64,000 nucleotides of DNA, from positions 608,647-672,646 of the forward strand of contig NZ_CP028940.1 of the NCBI RefSeq assembly GCF_013307205.1, read 5' to 3'. Below, piece by piece: positions 44,081 to 55,700 of this stretch (position 1 is the stretch's first letter; every line of letters begins with the position of its first letter). The notes beneath the pieces were generated by a model. It did no database searches. It was not told the origin of the DNA and saw only the letters and a list, made by a program, of their open reading frames with translations. The position numbers and the translations under genes are program-made. The stretch is from Polynucleobacter arcticus. Its GTDB lineage: Bacteria > Pseudomonadota > Gammaproteobacteria > Burkholderiales > Burkholderiaceae.

Positions 44081-45955
44081 CTATACAGGCACTACCGTTA
44101 CTCGCTGAACCATCCCCAAATCAGAGTACTGCAGCATTTGGCTATGCAAGATATAAGGCCCTACAAAATCATTAAATCGCATACGGAAAGTGATTGAGGT
44201 GGGATTCTCTGCGGTTCCACCCAGAGGTAGCGTAACGGTATCGCACCAATAAGGATCCACTGGATTACCGTTGATTCTAGTAATGAACATCGGATTGACA
44301 TGAATATGGAACGCCTGGGCAATACCATTGCAATTAAAAATAGTCCACTCCTCCACGGCGCCCAGAATCACATTCTGAATAATGGTATTAGCAGGTTGCA
44401 ACTCGTAATCATATTTGGGAAACACAAACGGAGGGAAGTATTTTGAACCCTCCATCGGTTTTCCTGTTAGCTTTGCAATTTCTTCTTTTGCTAAGGCACT
44501 ATTCTTTTTGTATGCCTCGGCAATCTCTGAAGCTATATTTGTTGCGCCAGCCAATGCCTTATCAATCGTAGAAGGGTTATTACGAGAAGAATCAAGATGA
44601 TCGTTACCAAGCATATTGAAAATAATGCTACGCTTTTTACCACCCGCACTTGCAAACTCTTCATCAGTAATTGGTTTTAAGAAACTACTCACAGGCAATG
44701 GAGCGGGAGCCAATGTCATTACTTTTTTCTCATTTACTACAACAATCTTAGCCAGAACATCTCCCGGCAAAATAACAGTTTGCTTACCCTTTGCAATTTT
44801 GACAGGTAGTGATCGAAGCAAGTAAGTACCAGGCTTACCGGCTTTGATCAATACTGATGAGCGGTTACCGGCTGCGAGCAAAATACCCTTGCCCTTGCCC
44901 TCGCCTCGCCCATCCGGATGTTCTTGATAAGTAGTACTACCCCATCCATCAATCGTGTATTGATTAAGGGTATGGCCATCTACACTCAAATTTAGATAAT
45001 TAAATACTTGTGTATTTATAAAGCGCCATCGCTGCACTTCCCCACTTTGCATCACAATAGTGGGTTGACGCACGCCATTAATCAACACAGGCTGGGTATC
45101 TACATAGTCATCGCTAGTGCTATCAATTCCATGACCTGTTGGTTGGTTGGCAATTTGGGCAAACTTCTCTAATAGACCATCCTTAACGCCATAGTTATTC
45201 GCAATCTCCTTACTTGCAAAATAAGGTGCCTGGAATAAGAAAATCAACTCCTTTGCTTCTGCCATCTCTGGCAAATCATCCACGGGACCACGAATCATGA
45301 TTGCCCCGGACATGAGGCTAGCTACCTGAATAGCACTACTACCATGGTATTGAGGGTGGTAATAAAACGGTCCTTCAGGATGATCATTAGGAATAGAGTA
45401 AACATACTGTCTTGAATCACCGTTAGGTAAAACACCGCCAATGTTAGGATCAATCACATAATCACCATATTCCAGAGGCTTTCGATCGGAATAGATGCCT
45501 GGGTAAACGTGCAAACCGTGGGTATGTAGATTTGTTGTATTGGGCTTCATGTAATTCGTGGGATCACGAAATGCCAAGAATGGGGGATTGACAGGTAAGT
45601 TGTTCACGAGTCGAATGCGTAACTGATCTCCGCCCTTCACGACTAATGTAGGGCCAGAGTAACTTGGGCCCTGAGCATCATAGCCATATGCCCGCAATGA
45701 GACAGGATATTGCTTGCCAGGATCTGCTCCTGCTAACTTCGTATCAAAATAGGACGCTGTCAAAGTGACATCTAATAAACCACCTTTAGCCTCCAGTATC
45801 GTCGGCTGAACAAAGGTTTGCTGAGGGTTAGTTCCATTTTTTTCTTCTTCACGACTACAAGCTGTAAAGCTTGCAGGAACGACGATGCCCGAAGCTAGTG
45901 TGGCGCTCACGCGCAAGAAATGCCGGCGATCAATTGGGAGATTCTTATTTGCCAT
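44081..45955 (-). CDS. Multicopper-oxidase-fold protein lacking type 1 copper ligands
   Basis: The 624-residue exported protein has a twin-arginine/lipobox start (RRHFLRVSATLASG, FTAC) and three cupredoxin domains of the multicopper oxidase family. Copper motifs are partly lost. HTHG (144-147) is kept, but HPH reads HPQ (Gln 202). The HPxHxH motif reads QAFHIH (Gln 547 for the type 1 His). The HCHxxxHxxxGM motif reads HSQMLQYSDLGM (Ser 605 for Cys, Gln 606 and Tyr 610 for His). Hence no type 1 site can form, so laccase-type electron transfer should be impossible. A scaffold, adhesion or metal-storage role is more likely. It is the last gene of an operon with RCC1 and YHYH proteins. Confidence 0.85.
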   Translation of the reverse strand: MANKNLPIDRRHFLRVSATLASGIVVPASFTACSREEEKNGTNPQQTFVQPTILEAKGGLLDVTLTASYFDTKLAGADPGKQYPVSLRAYGYDAQGPSYSGPTLVVKGGDQLRIRLVNNLPVNPPFLAFRDPTNYMKPNTTNLHTHGLHVYPGIYSDRKPLEYGDYVIDPNIGGVLPNGDSRQYVYSIPNDHPEGPFYYHPQYHGSSAIQVASLMSGAIMIRGPVDDLPEMAEAKELIFLFQAPYFASKEIANNYGVKDGLLEKFAQIANQPTGHGIDSTSDDYVDTQPVLINGVRQPTIVMQSGEVQRWRFINTQVFNYLNLSVDGHTLNQYTIDGWGSTTYQEHPDGRGEGKGKGILLAAGNRSSVLIKAGKPGTYLLRSLPVKIAKGKQTVILPGDVLAKIVVVNEKKVMTLAPAPLPVSSFLKPITDEEFASAGGKKRSIIFNMLGNDHLDSSRNNPSTIDKALAGATNIASEIAEAYKKNSALAKEEIAKLTGKPMEGSKYFPPFVFPKYDYELQPANTIIQNVILGAVEEWTIFNCNGIAQAFHIHVNPMFITRINGNPVDPYWCDTVTLPLGGTAENPTSITFRMRFNDFVGPYILHSQMLQYSDLGMVQRVTVVPV

Positions 45956-45981
45956 GTTTGCGCATATTTAACGTATTTACT

Positions 45982-47100
45982 TTAGGCAATCGCCAAGAAA
46001 GCATTCGGAGTCATTTGCCTTACGGCTGCCTGACCCAATTGACCAGACTCATTACTACCCCAGCCAAGTAGTTGGTTTTTACCAATGGCTAATGCATGCC
46101 CCTCGCCAGCAGCGATGGCTCGCACTCCAGATAAATTCGGAATGAGTGTTGGGGTGATGCGGGATTTCAGATCTCCCAGTCCAAGCTGACCAAATCCATT
46201 CCATCCCCAGGCATAGACTTTTCCAGATGCTGACAAGGCGAGAGAGTAATGCATCCCTGCAGCAATGGCGATGATCTTTTCTGGAAATGGTATGGGTTTT
46301 GGTTTGGTAAGAAATGTTTGGCTATGTTGCTGATCAGCCTGACTCAAGCTGATTTGTCCAAAATGATTACTACCCCAGCCTAGCACGTTACCGTCGATAG
46401 TTAGTGCTAAAACATGAGTAGATCCAGCTGCAATATTCTTGATCTTAGGACTCAGAGAAATAGGCTCTGGGCTTGTCACCGTATTTAAGTGACCCAAACC
46501 TAATTGCCCCGCGGAGTTACTCCCCCACCCATAGACTCTTTGATCTTGAGAGAGCGCAATCATGAAGTTGTCACCAATCGCAATATCTTGAATCTCAGGA
46601 AGAGAAGCAATCACTTCTGGCGATGCATTCATTTGCGTTGATGGGCGCCCTAGAGCGCCATCTGTATTAAAACCCCAGGTATACACTTTGCCTAATTGAT
46701 CTACGGCAGCATATAAAAACTGTCCAGCTACAACCTTAGACACATTACTGATGCCATTGATGAGAGTAGGCTCTTCAGCGAATACATTCTGACCACTAAC
46801 GCCCACTTGGCAAAATCCCCAGATCAATGATTGCTGCTGATCAGAGACTCCCAGACTGACACCGAAACCTGCAGAGATATCAGAACAACGGGATGGCTTT
46901 CCAACGAATGCTGGCTTAGCATCTGCTACTTTGAAGGAGCTACAAATATCCACAAAAGGTGGCATTACACGACCACTACCAGCGCCACCCCAACCCAATA
47001 CTTGACCAGACTTTAACAAAGCTAAAGTCTGATCCTTACCTCCCGAAATAGATATAACCTGGAATAAATCAACCTGTAAACCCGCTTTGAAATTAAACAT
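45982..47100 (-). CDS. RCC1-repeat beta-propeller protein
   Basis: The 372-residue protein is made of about seven RCC1-type blades, each with a GWGxNxxGQLG-like core (for example GWGSNSAGQLGLG, GWGSNHFGQIS, AWGWNGFGQLGLG, GWGSNESGQLG). It has no clear signal peptide. It starts 20 bases after the YHYH gene and ends 27 bases before the oxidase-like gene, so all three are co-transcribed. Such propellers bind proteins. Confidence 0.85.
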   Translation of the reverse strand: MFNFKAGLQVDLFQVISISGGKDQTLALLKSGQVLGWGGAGSGRVMPPFVDICSSFKVADAKPAFVGKPSRCSDISAGFGVSLGVSDQQQSLIWGFCQVGVSGQNVFAEEPTLINGISNVSKVVAGQFLYAAVDQLGKVYTWGFNTDGALGRPSTQMNASPEVIASLPEIQDIAIGDNFMIALSQDQRVYGWGSNSAGQLGLGHLNTVTSPEPISLSPKIKNIAAGSTHVLALTIDGNVLGWGSNHFGQISLSQADQQHSQTFLTKPKPIPFPEKIIAIAAGMHYSLALSASGKVYAWGWNGFGQLGLGDLKSRITPTLIPNLSGVRAIAAGEGHALAIGKNQLLGWGSNESGQLGQAAVRQMTPNAFLAIA

Positions 47101-47119
47101 AAAGCGTTGAAAGACTCAA

Positions 47120-48334
47120 TTAAGGACCAACAGGGGAAGCCCGATTAAAGTAAGCAAAGCCCTCTTTCATAAAAGGGTTCGTACCCAAGGCTTCAGGCGA
47201 AGTATTCGGTGGATTATCTGGACCAAGCGCCTGGTTGTAGTTCACCTTACCTCTGAAGCAACCAACGGAGTGGGGGTACTCCCTATTAAGGACATAGTGA
47301 TAGGTGAACTTCCTTGTGCCATCGGGCATAGTGATTTCGGATTCAGTCCCATGACAAATATCTAAGTCTGCATTGGTCAGTTCTCTACCATCGGGTCCGC
47401 GAGGACCGGTGATTGGAAAGCCATCTAATGCAAATCCATAGACAGGAGACTGTTGACCTGAAGTACCCTGATCAAAACATTTCCAAGAATAGCTATGGTG
47501 GTGATATTGCTGATTGTAGGGGTGGCCGTAACACTGATCTGTGGGTAAGGCATTAAGGGGGTTGTAGTAGTTGCCGCTAGCATCATTCGCTTTTTCAACG
47601 TGCCATACCGCACCAGTCAATGTGATGCCCACAATTAAAGAGTTAATCGGATAGAACCCACTTTTCACTGGATTTAATGGCAAAAAAGAAACCAGAGGAT
47701 ATGGAGAAATTCCAATTGCGGCTGCGTTTACATATGCTGGATTGCCTGTAGCTACACTAGTACCAGCAGGGTTAGTGCCACCCGGTAAGGCCGCATAGTA
47801 AGAATAAGCAGGATCGCTAGATTGCACTGGATAAGTTCCCATCGGTGTAGAGGGCAAACCGTTACCAACAAAAAGGCGAGTGCCTTGACCAGGGAAGCCA
47901 TAAACATCTTGCGTTGGAATGGTCAGCATCTGAAAAACACTACCTTGGGGATCGTATACGGTTGCATTATTCGATCCTTGAACTAAAGGAATTTTTGAAA
48001 GAGTAATGATGTTTGTACTGGTATCCGTCCAAGATGTAGCTAGTTGACTCAGAGTGGCAGGCATCTGGGCCACACCAGAAAAAATAAAATCAATGCATTG
48101 CGCATTTCTGGCGCAAGTAACATTACTTACTCCATTGGCACTGGTCACTAAGGTAGTGATTTCTGTTGATGCAGATGTGGATGTAGACGAACTATCTGAT
48201 CCACCTCCACCGCAGGATACTAATATTGCCGCAGATCCCAGACATAAACTAAAGATTAGGCCTGTTTTGGTACACACCTCAGAGCGAACTGTCTTGCACG
48301 CCTCTTTGAATATTTCAATTGCCTTCAATTTCAC
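47120..48334 (-). CDS. YHYH-domain lipoprotein, copy 1
   Basis: The 404-residue protein starts with GTG (GAGGAATACAA before it) and has a type II signal peptide (VSCGGGGSD). The YHYH domain shows CYGHPYNQQYHHHSYSWKC, YGFALDGFPITGPRG and YHYVLNREYPHSVGCFRG. The role of this domain is unknown. It may bind metal through its many His. A close paralogue lies at 60111-61352, and the sequence upstream of both genes is also similar. Confidence 0.85.
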   Translation of the reverse strand: MKLKAIEIFKEACKTVRSEVCTKTGLIFSLCLGSAAILVSCGGGGSDSSSTSTSASTEITTLVTSANGVSNVTCARNAQCIDFIFSGVAQMPATLSQLATSWTDTSTNIITLSKIPLVQGSNNATVYDPQGSVFQMLTIPTQDVYGFPGQGTRLFVGNGLPSTPMGTYPVQSSDPAYSYYAALPGGTNPAGTSVATGNPAYVNAAAIGISPYPLVSFLPLNPVKSGFYPINSLIVGITLTGAVWHVEKANDASGNYYNPLNALPTDQCYGHPYNQQYHHHSYSWKCFDQGTSGQQSPVYGFALDGFPITGPRGPDGRELTNADLDICHGTESEITMPDGTRKFTYHYVLNREYPHSVGCFRGKVNYNQALGPDNPPNTSPEALGTNPFMKEGFAYFNRASPVGP

Positions 48335-48562
48335 TTGTATTCCTCAGGCATTATTTTCTAAATTGATCTGGAATTTAGCATTCAGAGGTGGCAAATAGAC
48401 TGGGTAATGTGTTCACATTTGAGAAATCAATAGATAGCCGTAAACCCATGTATTAATTAGGTTTTTTAGACCACTATTAAGATACTTTTTTAGCGTTCCT
48501 ATTTTTTGCAATTCAAAAGTGTCAAAATAAATGGGCTACATTGTGTTTTTCTGTGCCAAGTT

Positions 48563-48653
48563 GGGTCTGTTGGCGTTAAAACAGCTCTTTTAATCCGTTA
48601 GTCGCGAGTTCGAAAACGTAGTTTCGGCGCAGCCAATCTCGCCCGACCCACCA
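48563..48653 (+). repeat. tRNA-Lys repeat with 22-nt T-loop insertion, copy 4
   Basis: It runs from GGGTCTGTTGGCG to CGCCCGACCCACCA. It has a tRNA-like first acceptor strand but lacks about seven bases of D arm and carries the same 22-nt insertion as copy 1 (AACGTAGTTTCGGCGCAGCC here). The upstream 200 bases resemble those of copy 5. Confidence 0.75.
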
Positions 48654-48817
48654 TATTAAGTAGCAGCATGTAACTAGCGTCGAAAAATACTAGCCAATGA
48701 TCCGCTGGACTTTTAATGCCACTTATCGACTACAAGCGGACCTTGGCAGACATGATCTCCAATATCAGCCTTTTCCGCTACCAACTACCTTACCGAAGTT
48801 AATTGCACTTCATACAA

Positions 48818-49633
48818 TCAGCTGCCCTTGGCTACCTTCGCATCTTTTAACAAAGTATTCACTGCCTGCTGTCGACGTTGTTGCACCAGCTCTTGAGCAA
48901 GATTATTTCTCACTTGATCAAAAGGGGCTATTACAAATGGACGCACATCATCTAACTTAACTATATGCCAGCCATTATTGGTTCTAATAGGGCTTTGAGC
49001 GACCTGCCCTTTACCTAAATTAACAATAAGAGTGTCGATTGGCGGCGCCAATTGTGCTGGCAACACCCAACCCACTACCCCGCCTTTAGCACCAGAAATC
49101 TTCTCTAGTGATTTGTCTTTAGCTAGCGTTTCAAACTTTGCGCCACCATTAACTTGTTGAATGATGGCTGCGGCCTCTGATTCAGTGGCCACTTGAATTT
49201 GCGATACCTCATACTGTTTTGAGTTTTGTGGCTCCTTACTCAATGCTGCTTGACGGTCATACTCTGCCCGAACATCCGATTCTGTTACCGGATTTTGCTT
49301 GAAGTACTCTGCAAACCAGAGCTCTAACAGCGTGTTTTGTTGAGCCAACTTCAGCTTAAGGGCATTGTTATCTTTGTTTAACAATCCTGTTTTTTTAATG
49401 TCCTGTGTAATGACTTCACGAGCCACCAAATCATTGAGTAAATTTTGACGAAGCTCAGGAGAATCCTTGGCGCCATTGGCAACTGCCATAGTCACCATTT
49501 CATTTAATTGGCTGGTGTAAATTTTGCTGCCATTCACTGTTGTTAAGACGGGGCCAGACTGGGCGTAAGCGGCAATCATTGCACCGAGTAATGTCAAGGC
49601 GATCAGCGCTTTGGATAGGAGTTTGAAATACAT
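48818..49633 (-). CDS. Parvulin-type peptidyl-prolyl isomerase
   Basis: The 271-residue periplasmic protein has a signal peptide (ALIALTLLGAMIAAYAQ), an N-terminal SurA-like helical part and a parvulin domain (about 140-235; EVSQIQVATESEA ... GGVVGWVLPAQLAPP ... WHIVKLDD). It lies 83 bases after the giant autotransporter stop on the same strand. Helping that protein through the periplasm is a sensible inference. Confidence 0.88.
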   Translation of the reverse strand: MYFKLLSKALIALTLLGAMIAAYAQSGPVLTTVNGSKIYTSQLNEMVTMAVANGAKDSPELRQNLLNDLVAREVITQDIKKTGLLNKDNNALKLKLAQQNTLLELWFAEYFKQNPVTESDVRAEYDRQAALSKEPQNSKQYEVSQIQVATESEAAAIIQQVNGGAKFETLAKDKSLEKISGAKGGVVGWVLPAQLAPPIDTLIVNLGKGQVAQSPIRTNNGWHIVKLDDVRPFVIAPFDQVRNNLAQELVQQRRQQAVNTLLKDAKVAKGS

Positions 49634-49715
49634 AAAAATGACCTAAAAAAATATCAAAATAAAAAAGGGGGAAAGAAGGATGATGGCCCTAGCTTGAAGA
49701 GCCATCTTCCGCAGC

Positions 49716-52700
49716 TCACCAGCTGTACATTGCGCCTAATGAGCCACCAATTCCTCTAAAGCTGTAAGCGCCGTTGCCTTGCTCAAGATCAAGCGTGGCA
49801 TAAGCGCTAATCTTATTGCCTAAATTGTATTTAGCGCCGCCTTTAATCACCACCATATTGCCCATGCTTGGAGTTCCATTGGAATACAAGGTTGGGCCGT
49901 AGTTTGGATTATAAGCAGCAGCCATGGTACTTGGACTCATCAGATCATGAACCCATGACACGCGTAAGAATGGACGCAATACTTCTTTATTGCTCAATTG
50001 CATATCGCCACTAATTTCCGTACCTAAGGAGACTGGTACGGCAGTATTGATATTGGAGCCATAGTAAAAGCCAGAGCCCAAACCACTGAAATACTCATTA
50101 GCCCCATTTTGGCGAATCTGGGTTGGGGCAATAGCGACAAATGGGGTGACTTGTAGGGTGCGCTTTCCTTCTGGATTGGGTAGTAAGTTGTAACCAGCCT
50201 CAACACGCGCGCTCAAAATATTACTATGCACGTTCACACCTGAGGAGGTATTGAAGTTCAAGGCTTGCAACTGACGGTTAAAGCTGCCGCTACTACCCCC
50301 AAGATAACCAATAGCCGACAGATAAGCAGACTCATGACGCGCACCAAAATAAAACGATGCGCCATAGTTGGTCGCTGATCCTGGAGTCGCTGGTGTGCTT
50401 GCGCTGCTGTACGTATAGTTGGATTGCGATACTGTCAGCGCTGCTCCGCCAATGAACTTGCCATCATTTGACTCCGCTTCAATACCGATAGATCCACCAT
50501 AGACCTGATAGGCTAAGTTATTACTATTGCTAGTGCCACCAAAAGGTGTGATCCAAGTTCTGGCATCACGCGGATTACCTTGGATACTTGGCAGATTCTC
50601 ACCATCTGCCGGTAAAGTACCGGTAGCTATTTGTGGCGCTACTGGAGTATTAGCTAAGCCTAACCCTGTCATCATTGCTCTAGGGTTTTTAGTGGTTGCA
50701 ATAAAGCTATCGCCGACTCGCCATGAGTTCATACGATCCGATACAGTGCCTACCGCGCGTGTCACTGCCTGATAGTTTGCTTGCGGCATTGCCTGTATGG
50801 CAGAGCCAGCAAGTTGGTTATAGCCCTGCTCTAAATCACCTACTGTAGGCAGAGTGACCAACTGCGCGGTAGCTGCTTGGAAAAATCCATTGCTACCAGC
50901 AGTTTGATTTAAGCCAATCGCATTTCCCACTTGAGATGCGAATGAAGATAAACCGGCAGGAGTAAAGTTGGCAGTAGAAACTAGTTGTAAATTAGTGGGA
51001 GATTTGATAAGACTTATATCCATAATGGCAGTGCTATCAATCGTAAACGCATCATCTATTGCCAGTGTGGAAAACGCACTATTAGCCCTTATGGTCTCTG
51101 TTTGCGCCGTAGTACCCGGTTTAATCAAACCCGCATTGAGGAAATTCGCTTGTGCCTTACCTGCTAAATTGAAAGTGCCAGATTCTTCTAACATCACAAG
51201 GTCAGACAGGCCGGCATTGTGATCGAGATTAATACCCAAAATGCCAGTACTCGTCTGATTAAAGGTGCCAACAAATCTTTGAATAGAAGCCGTATTTTCC
51301 GAGCCCGAATGGCTAATGAAATAGCCCTTATTGGTAAAGGTATTACCGCCCATGAAACCTAAACCACCAACTGATGTAAACCGTGCACGCTCATGATTGA
51401 TAAAACTGACATTGGCAGCGGTCGGATTGGTGATCCTACCGGCAATCGTGCCATGGTTTTGGAAATCATTGACCCCTGGGCTAAGAATTTCCACAGCTTT
51501 ATCTGCTAACGCATCACCTACCAAAATGCTGCCATAGTTCACCAACTGATTGTTCGCACCATTGATTGCAATCGCTGTTCCGCCGCCAGAGGCAGATACA
51601 ACACTACCAGGGGCAATCGTGATGAATGGATCGGCAGTACCGTTTACTGTACTAGCGTAAACAGCCTTTGCTCCTGTTCCTGAAACCGTAATAGAGGCAT
51701 TGACGTTCACCTTCACAACACCGCCATCACCGGTGCCTGTTCCGCCGCCGTGTCCCACACTACCGTTTTCCATGTCAGTTCCACCGCCGCCGCCAACCGA
51801 TTCGGCAAGAACGCCGAAGGCGTTCTTACCAGAGGTGGAGATTGGCGCATTGACGTTGACAGTAACTGCTCCACCATAACCCTTACCGGCGTTATAAGTA
51901 GGACTGACGTCATAACCAAAGCTCAATTGTCCTGAGGTCACAAAGACACCACCACCACCACCTACTGACTGCGCCAAAATACCGACTGCATTAAGACCCC
52001 TTGTAGCAATGCTCGAATTATTAGTCACGGTAACCGCGCCGCCATTACCATTACTAGAGCCACTGGGTACAGCACCAATAGCGAGATTGTCCTCATTATT
52101 GATACTGGCATTAGCATTTTTACTCACAATCGATACGTAACCACCACCACCACCTACTGACTGGGCAACGATACCAACTGAACCACTTCCTGATGTGGTG
52201 ACACCGCCGCCACTTTGGGTGATATTCACTGCCCCACCATTACCTACAGCACCATTGTTGCCACCCAATGAACTTTGATTGAGGTTGATCGATCCGCCTG
52301 ACGAAGTTGCCACCACATAACCACCGCCGCCACCGATGGATTGTCCAAAGATGCCAATGGAATTACTGCCGCTAGTTGATACAGAATTGGTATTCGTAAT
52401 ACTCACAGCGCCGCCATTACCACTAACTCCATTAGCGGTCGAGCCTGATTGATTACCACCACCTAAACTGAAATTCGCTGTGAGATGCGTACTATTCGTG
52501 GTCGTTTGTGCCACTGAGCCAATACCACCGCCACCACCAACCGATTGACCAAAGATGCCTACGGCATTATCTCCACTCGTGATCACTTGGGCTGCGTTAG
52601 TTAAGTTGGTCGTGCCACCATTGCCGCTCGTACCACCTGCACCACCACCGCCCAATGAAAATGTTGCACTTCTAGATTCCACAGAAGAGGCTTGAATGAC

Positions 52701-55700
52701 ACTCGAAGCGCTACCCCCGCCACCGCCAACGGATTGCGCCAAAATGGCAATGGCGTTTTTACCACTGGTTTGCAAAACGGTACTAGCTCCAGTTACGCTG
52801 ACAGTCACAGTATTGCCATTACCGCTAGCACCACCCTCGCCACCCAGGAAAATTGATACAGAGGTGCTCCCGCTATTGGTGCTACTCGTTGAACTGGTAG
52901 ATCCAGCATTACCACCACCACCGCCAACGGACTGAGCAAAAATACCAAAGGCATTATCTCCCGCTGTCGACACGCTATTGCTTGAGCTAATAGTCACTTG
53001 ATTACCACTACCAGCACCGCCACCGCCCATACCTAGAGCAAAGGCTGCGCTATAAGCACCGCCGTTTGATTGAGTAGTCGATGAACCAGAGTTACCGCCG
53101 CCACCACCTACGGACTGAGCAAAGATCCCGTAACTACCAATACCGCTAGTCGTAATTTGTGAGGCATTCGTCACTGATGCTACCCCGGCATCGCCACCAG
53201 AACCGCCACTTCCACCAAGACTTGCGGCGATAGATACGCCACTATTGGCTTGAGATGAAGCGCCCCCCGCACCCGCTGTACTAGAGTTACTCGTGCCATT
53301 GTCAGAAATTGAACTCGTCGTTGCTATAGCAGAGTTATTAACAGCGCTGGCATTACCACCGCCACCACCGACTGATTGCGCAAAAATGCCGTGTGACAGT
53401 GCACCATAAGTAGTAATGAGTGAGCCAGCTTGACTACTATTTACAGTCACCGCATTTCCAAATCCCGCATTGGCATCAGAGCCTCCTAGGCCAAATGCCA
53501 CCGCATTACTACCACCAGTTCCACTGGTGCTCGCTGAAGAGACGCTGTTACCGCCGCCGCCGCCGACCGATTGAGCAAAGATGCTAGATGAGTTATTGCC
53601 ATAGGTCTGCAAGTTACCCGTGTTATTGACAGTTACCGTACCAGCATCACCACTGGTGCCAGCGTTACCACCGAGTGCTAATGAAACACTGGTCTTACTA
53701 CCATCAGCGTTACTAGTGGCAGAACCACCACTACCACCGCCGCCACCAACAGACTGTGCGAAGATGGCCGCTGAGTTATCAGATAAGCCAAGAGCGAGGC
53801 GTTGCGAAGACAGTGCTGCAGTAGATGCATAACCAGTCTGAATCACGCCGCTGTTCGTTACCGAAACATTATTAGCAAACCCGCCGCTAACACCATAACC
53901 GCCAACTGTCAGGCCGACTGCTGTGCCATTGTCTGATCCCGCTTGGCTACTATTTTGGCCAGATGCAGAGTTACCAGCAACAGATGAGTTAGCTGTATTG
54001 GAAGTTGTTGGCGTACTCGAGCCGCCTGCTCCTGCAGAACTGCTCCCCGAAGAAGTAGGTGCCGCTGCAACGGTGGAAGACGTGCTGCTCGATCCCCCGT
54101 TACCACCACCGCCACCTACTGACTGGGCAAAGATACCATTTGAATTAATCCCTTGTGTCACGATCGTGTCCGTATTGGTCACGCCAACACCTACATCAGC
54201 CACGCCAGCAGTACCAGAACTACCGCCGGTGCCACCCCAGCCTCCCAAAACCAAACTGACCGCAGCAGCGCCGCCCGCATTGCTTGTTGAACTGGTAGAG
54301 CTTGAACTACCACTGCCACCACCGCCACCAACCGATTGCGCGAAGATACCACTGGCGAGGTCACCAGCAGTCATAATCGAACCGGAATTCGTCACCGCTA
54401 CTGTGCTAGCGGTACCTCCGGCACCACCAAAGCCACCGACTGAAAGAGCTGCTGAATATTTGCCACCATCGGCGCCAGACGTACTAGAGCCGCCAATACC
54501 ACCACCGCCACCAATCGATTGTGCAGTAATACCATTCGCTTGGGCGCCTGACGTATTAATGATGCTACTGCTAGCAACCGTCACTGCATTACCCGTACCG
54601 GAGTTACCACCAAAACCACCAACGGCCATCGATGTAGAAACACCACTATCAGGTGCTGTATCACTGGTTGTTGGTTGAGGCGTACTATTTGAGCTGCTGC
54701 TGCTCGAGGTATTCGTCTGCACCAGATTAGTTGCAAGATAAGTGGCTGCTTGGCTACCAACGCCAGTTAAGCCATTAATCTGTGCCCCCACGACGGAAGT
54801 TAATCCATTCGTATTGCTACCTGGACTGGTGCTCACTTGGGTAGTTGCTACTCCACCATTACCACCACCGCCGCCAATAGACTGGGCAATGATAGCTGTC
54901 GATTGTTGTCCGGTAGTGGTGAGTGTGCCACCTGAGTAAACATTCACCTGATTCGCATTACCGCCATTGCCACCCCAGCCACCGAGCGAGAATCCAACGC
55001 CATAGTTGTTGCTAGTAGTGTTACTTTGGGTCAATCCGCCATTACCACCGCCACCGCCAATCGATTGCGCCAAAATTGCAGGTGCACTCATACCATCAGT
55101 GGTAATGGAGCCTGTTGACTGATTTTGATTGCTATACACGTTAACAACACCATTGCTGTTGGCGCCATACGCACCTTGACCACCGATCGATAGGGAAATA
55201 GATCCTTGACTGGCAATCGCATTCGATATCGCATTACCACCGTTGCCACCGTTACCGCCAATCGATTGCGCCACAATACCTGCAGCTTGATCATTGGTAA
55301 CACCAGTTGTTGAACTGTTTGGGTTTGCCGTACTAATGTTACCGGTCTGGGTAATCGTTACACCTTGAGAGGTACCGTTATAAGCACCAGATCCACCGAC
55401 GGTTAAGTCGAACGTACTTTCATTACCAGTCCACTCCTGGCCCCCAACAGCAAAGCTGATGCTATTGCTGCCATTACCACCAGCGCCACCAATGGACTGA
55501 CCTAAAATACCAATACCGTTCAAGCCGTTAGTGGTGATATTTTGAAGGGTGTTAATCTCCACCCCGCTTGCAGTTCCACCAGCCCCGCCAGTAGCGCCTA
55601 CGTTGATCGCAACAGCACCGCCCCATACAGAAGCACCTTCATTGACAGCTGTCCCACCATTACCACCCGACCCACCAATACTTTGCGCTACAAGACCGAG

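Noticed and set aside
53923..54678. A 251-residue proline-rich frame on the plus strand
   Set aside because: It is the complement of Gly/Ser-rich codons of the giant autotransporter; no ribosome binding site, and several like it occur along the gene.
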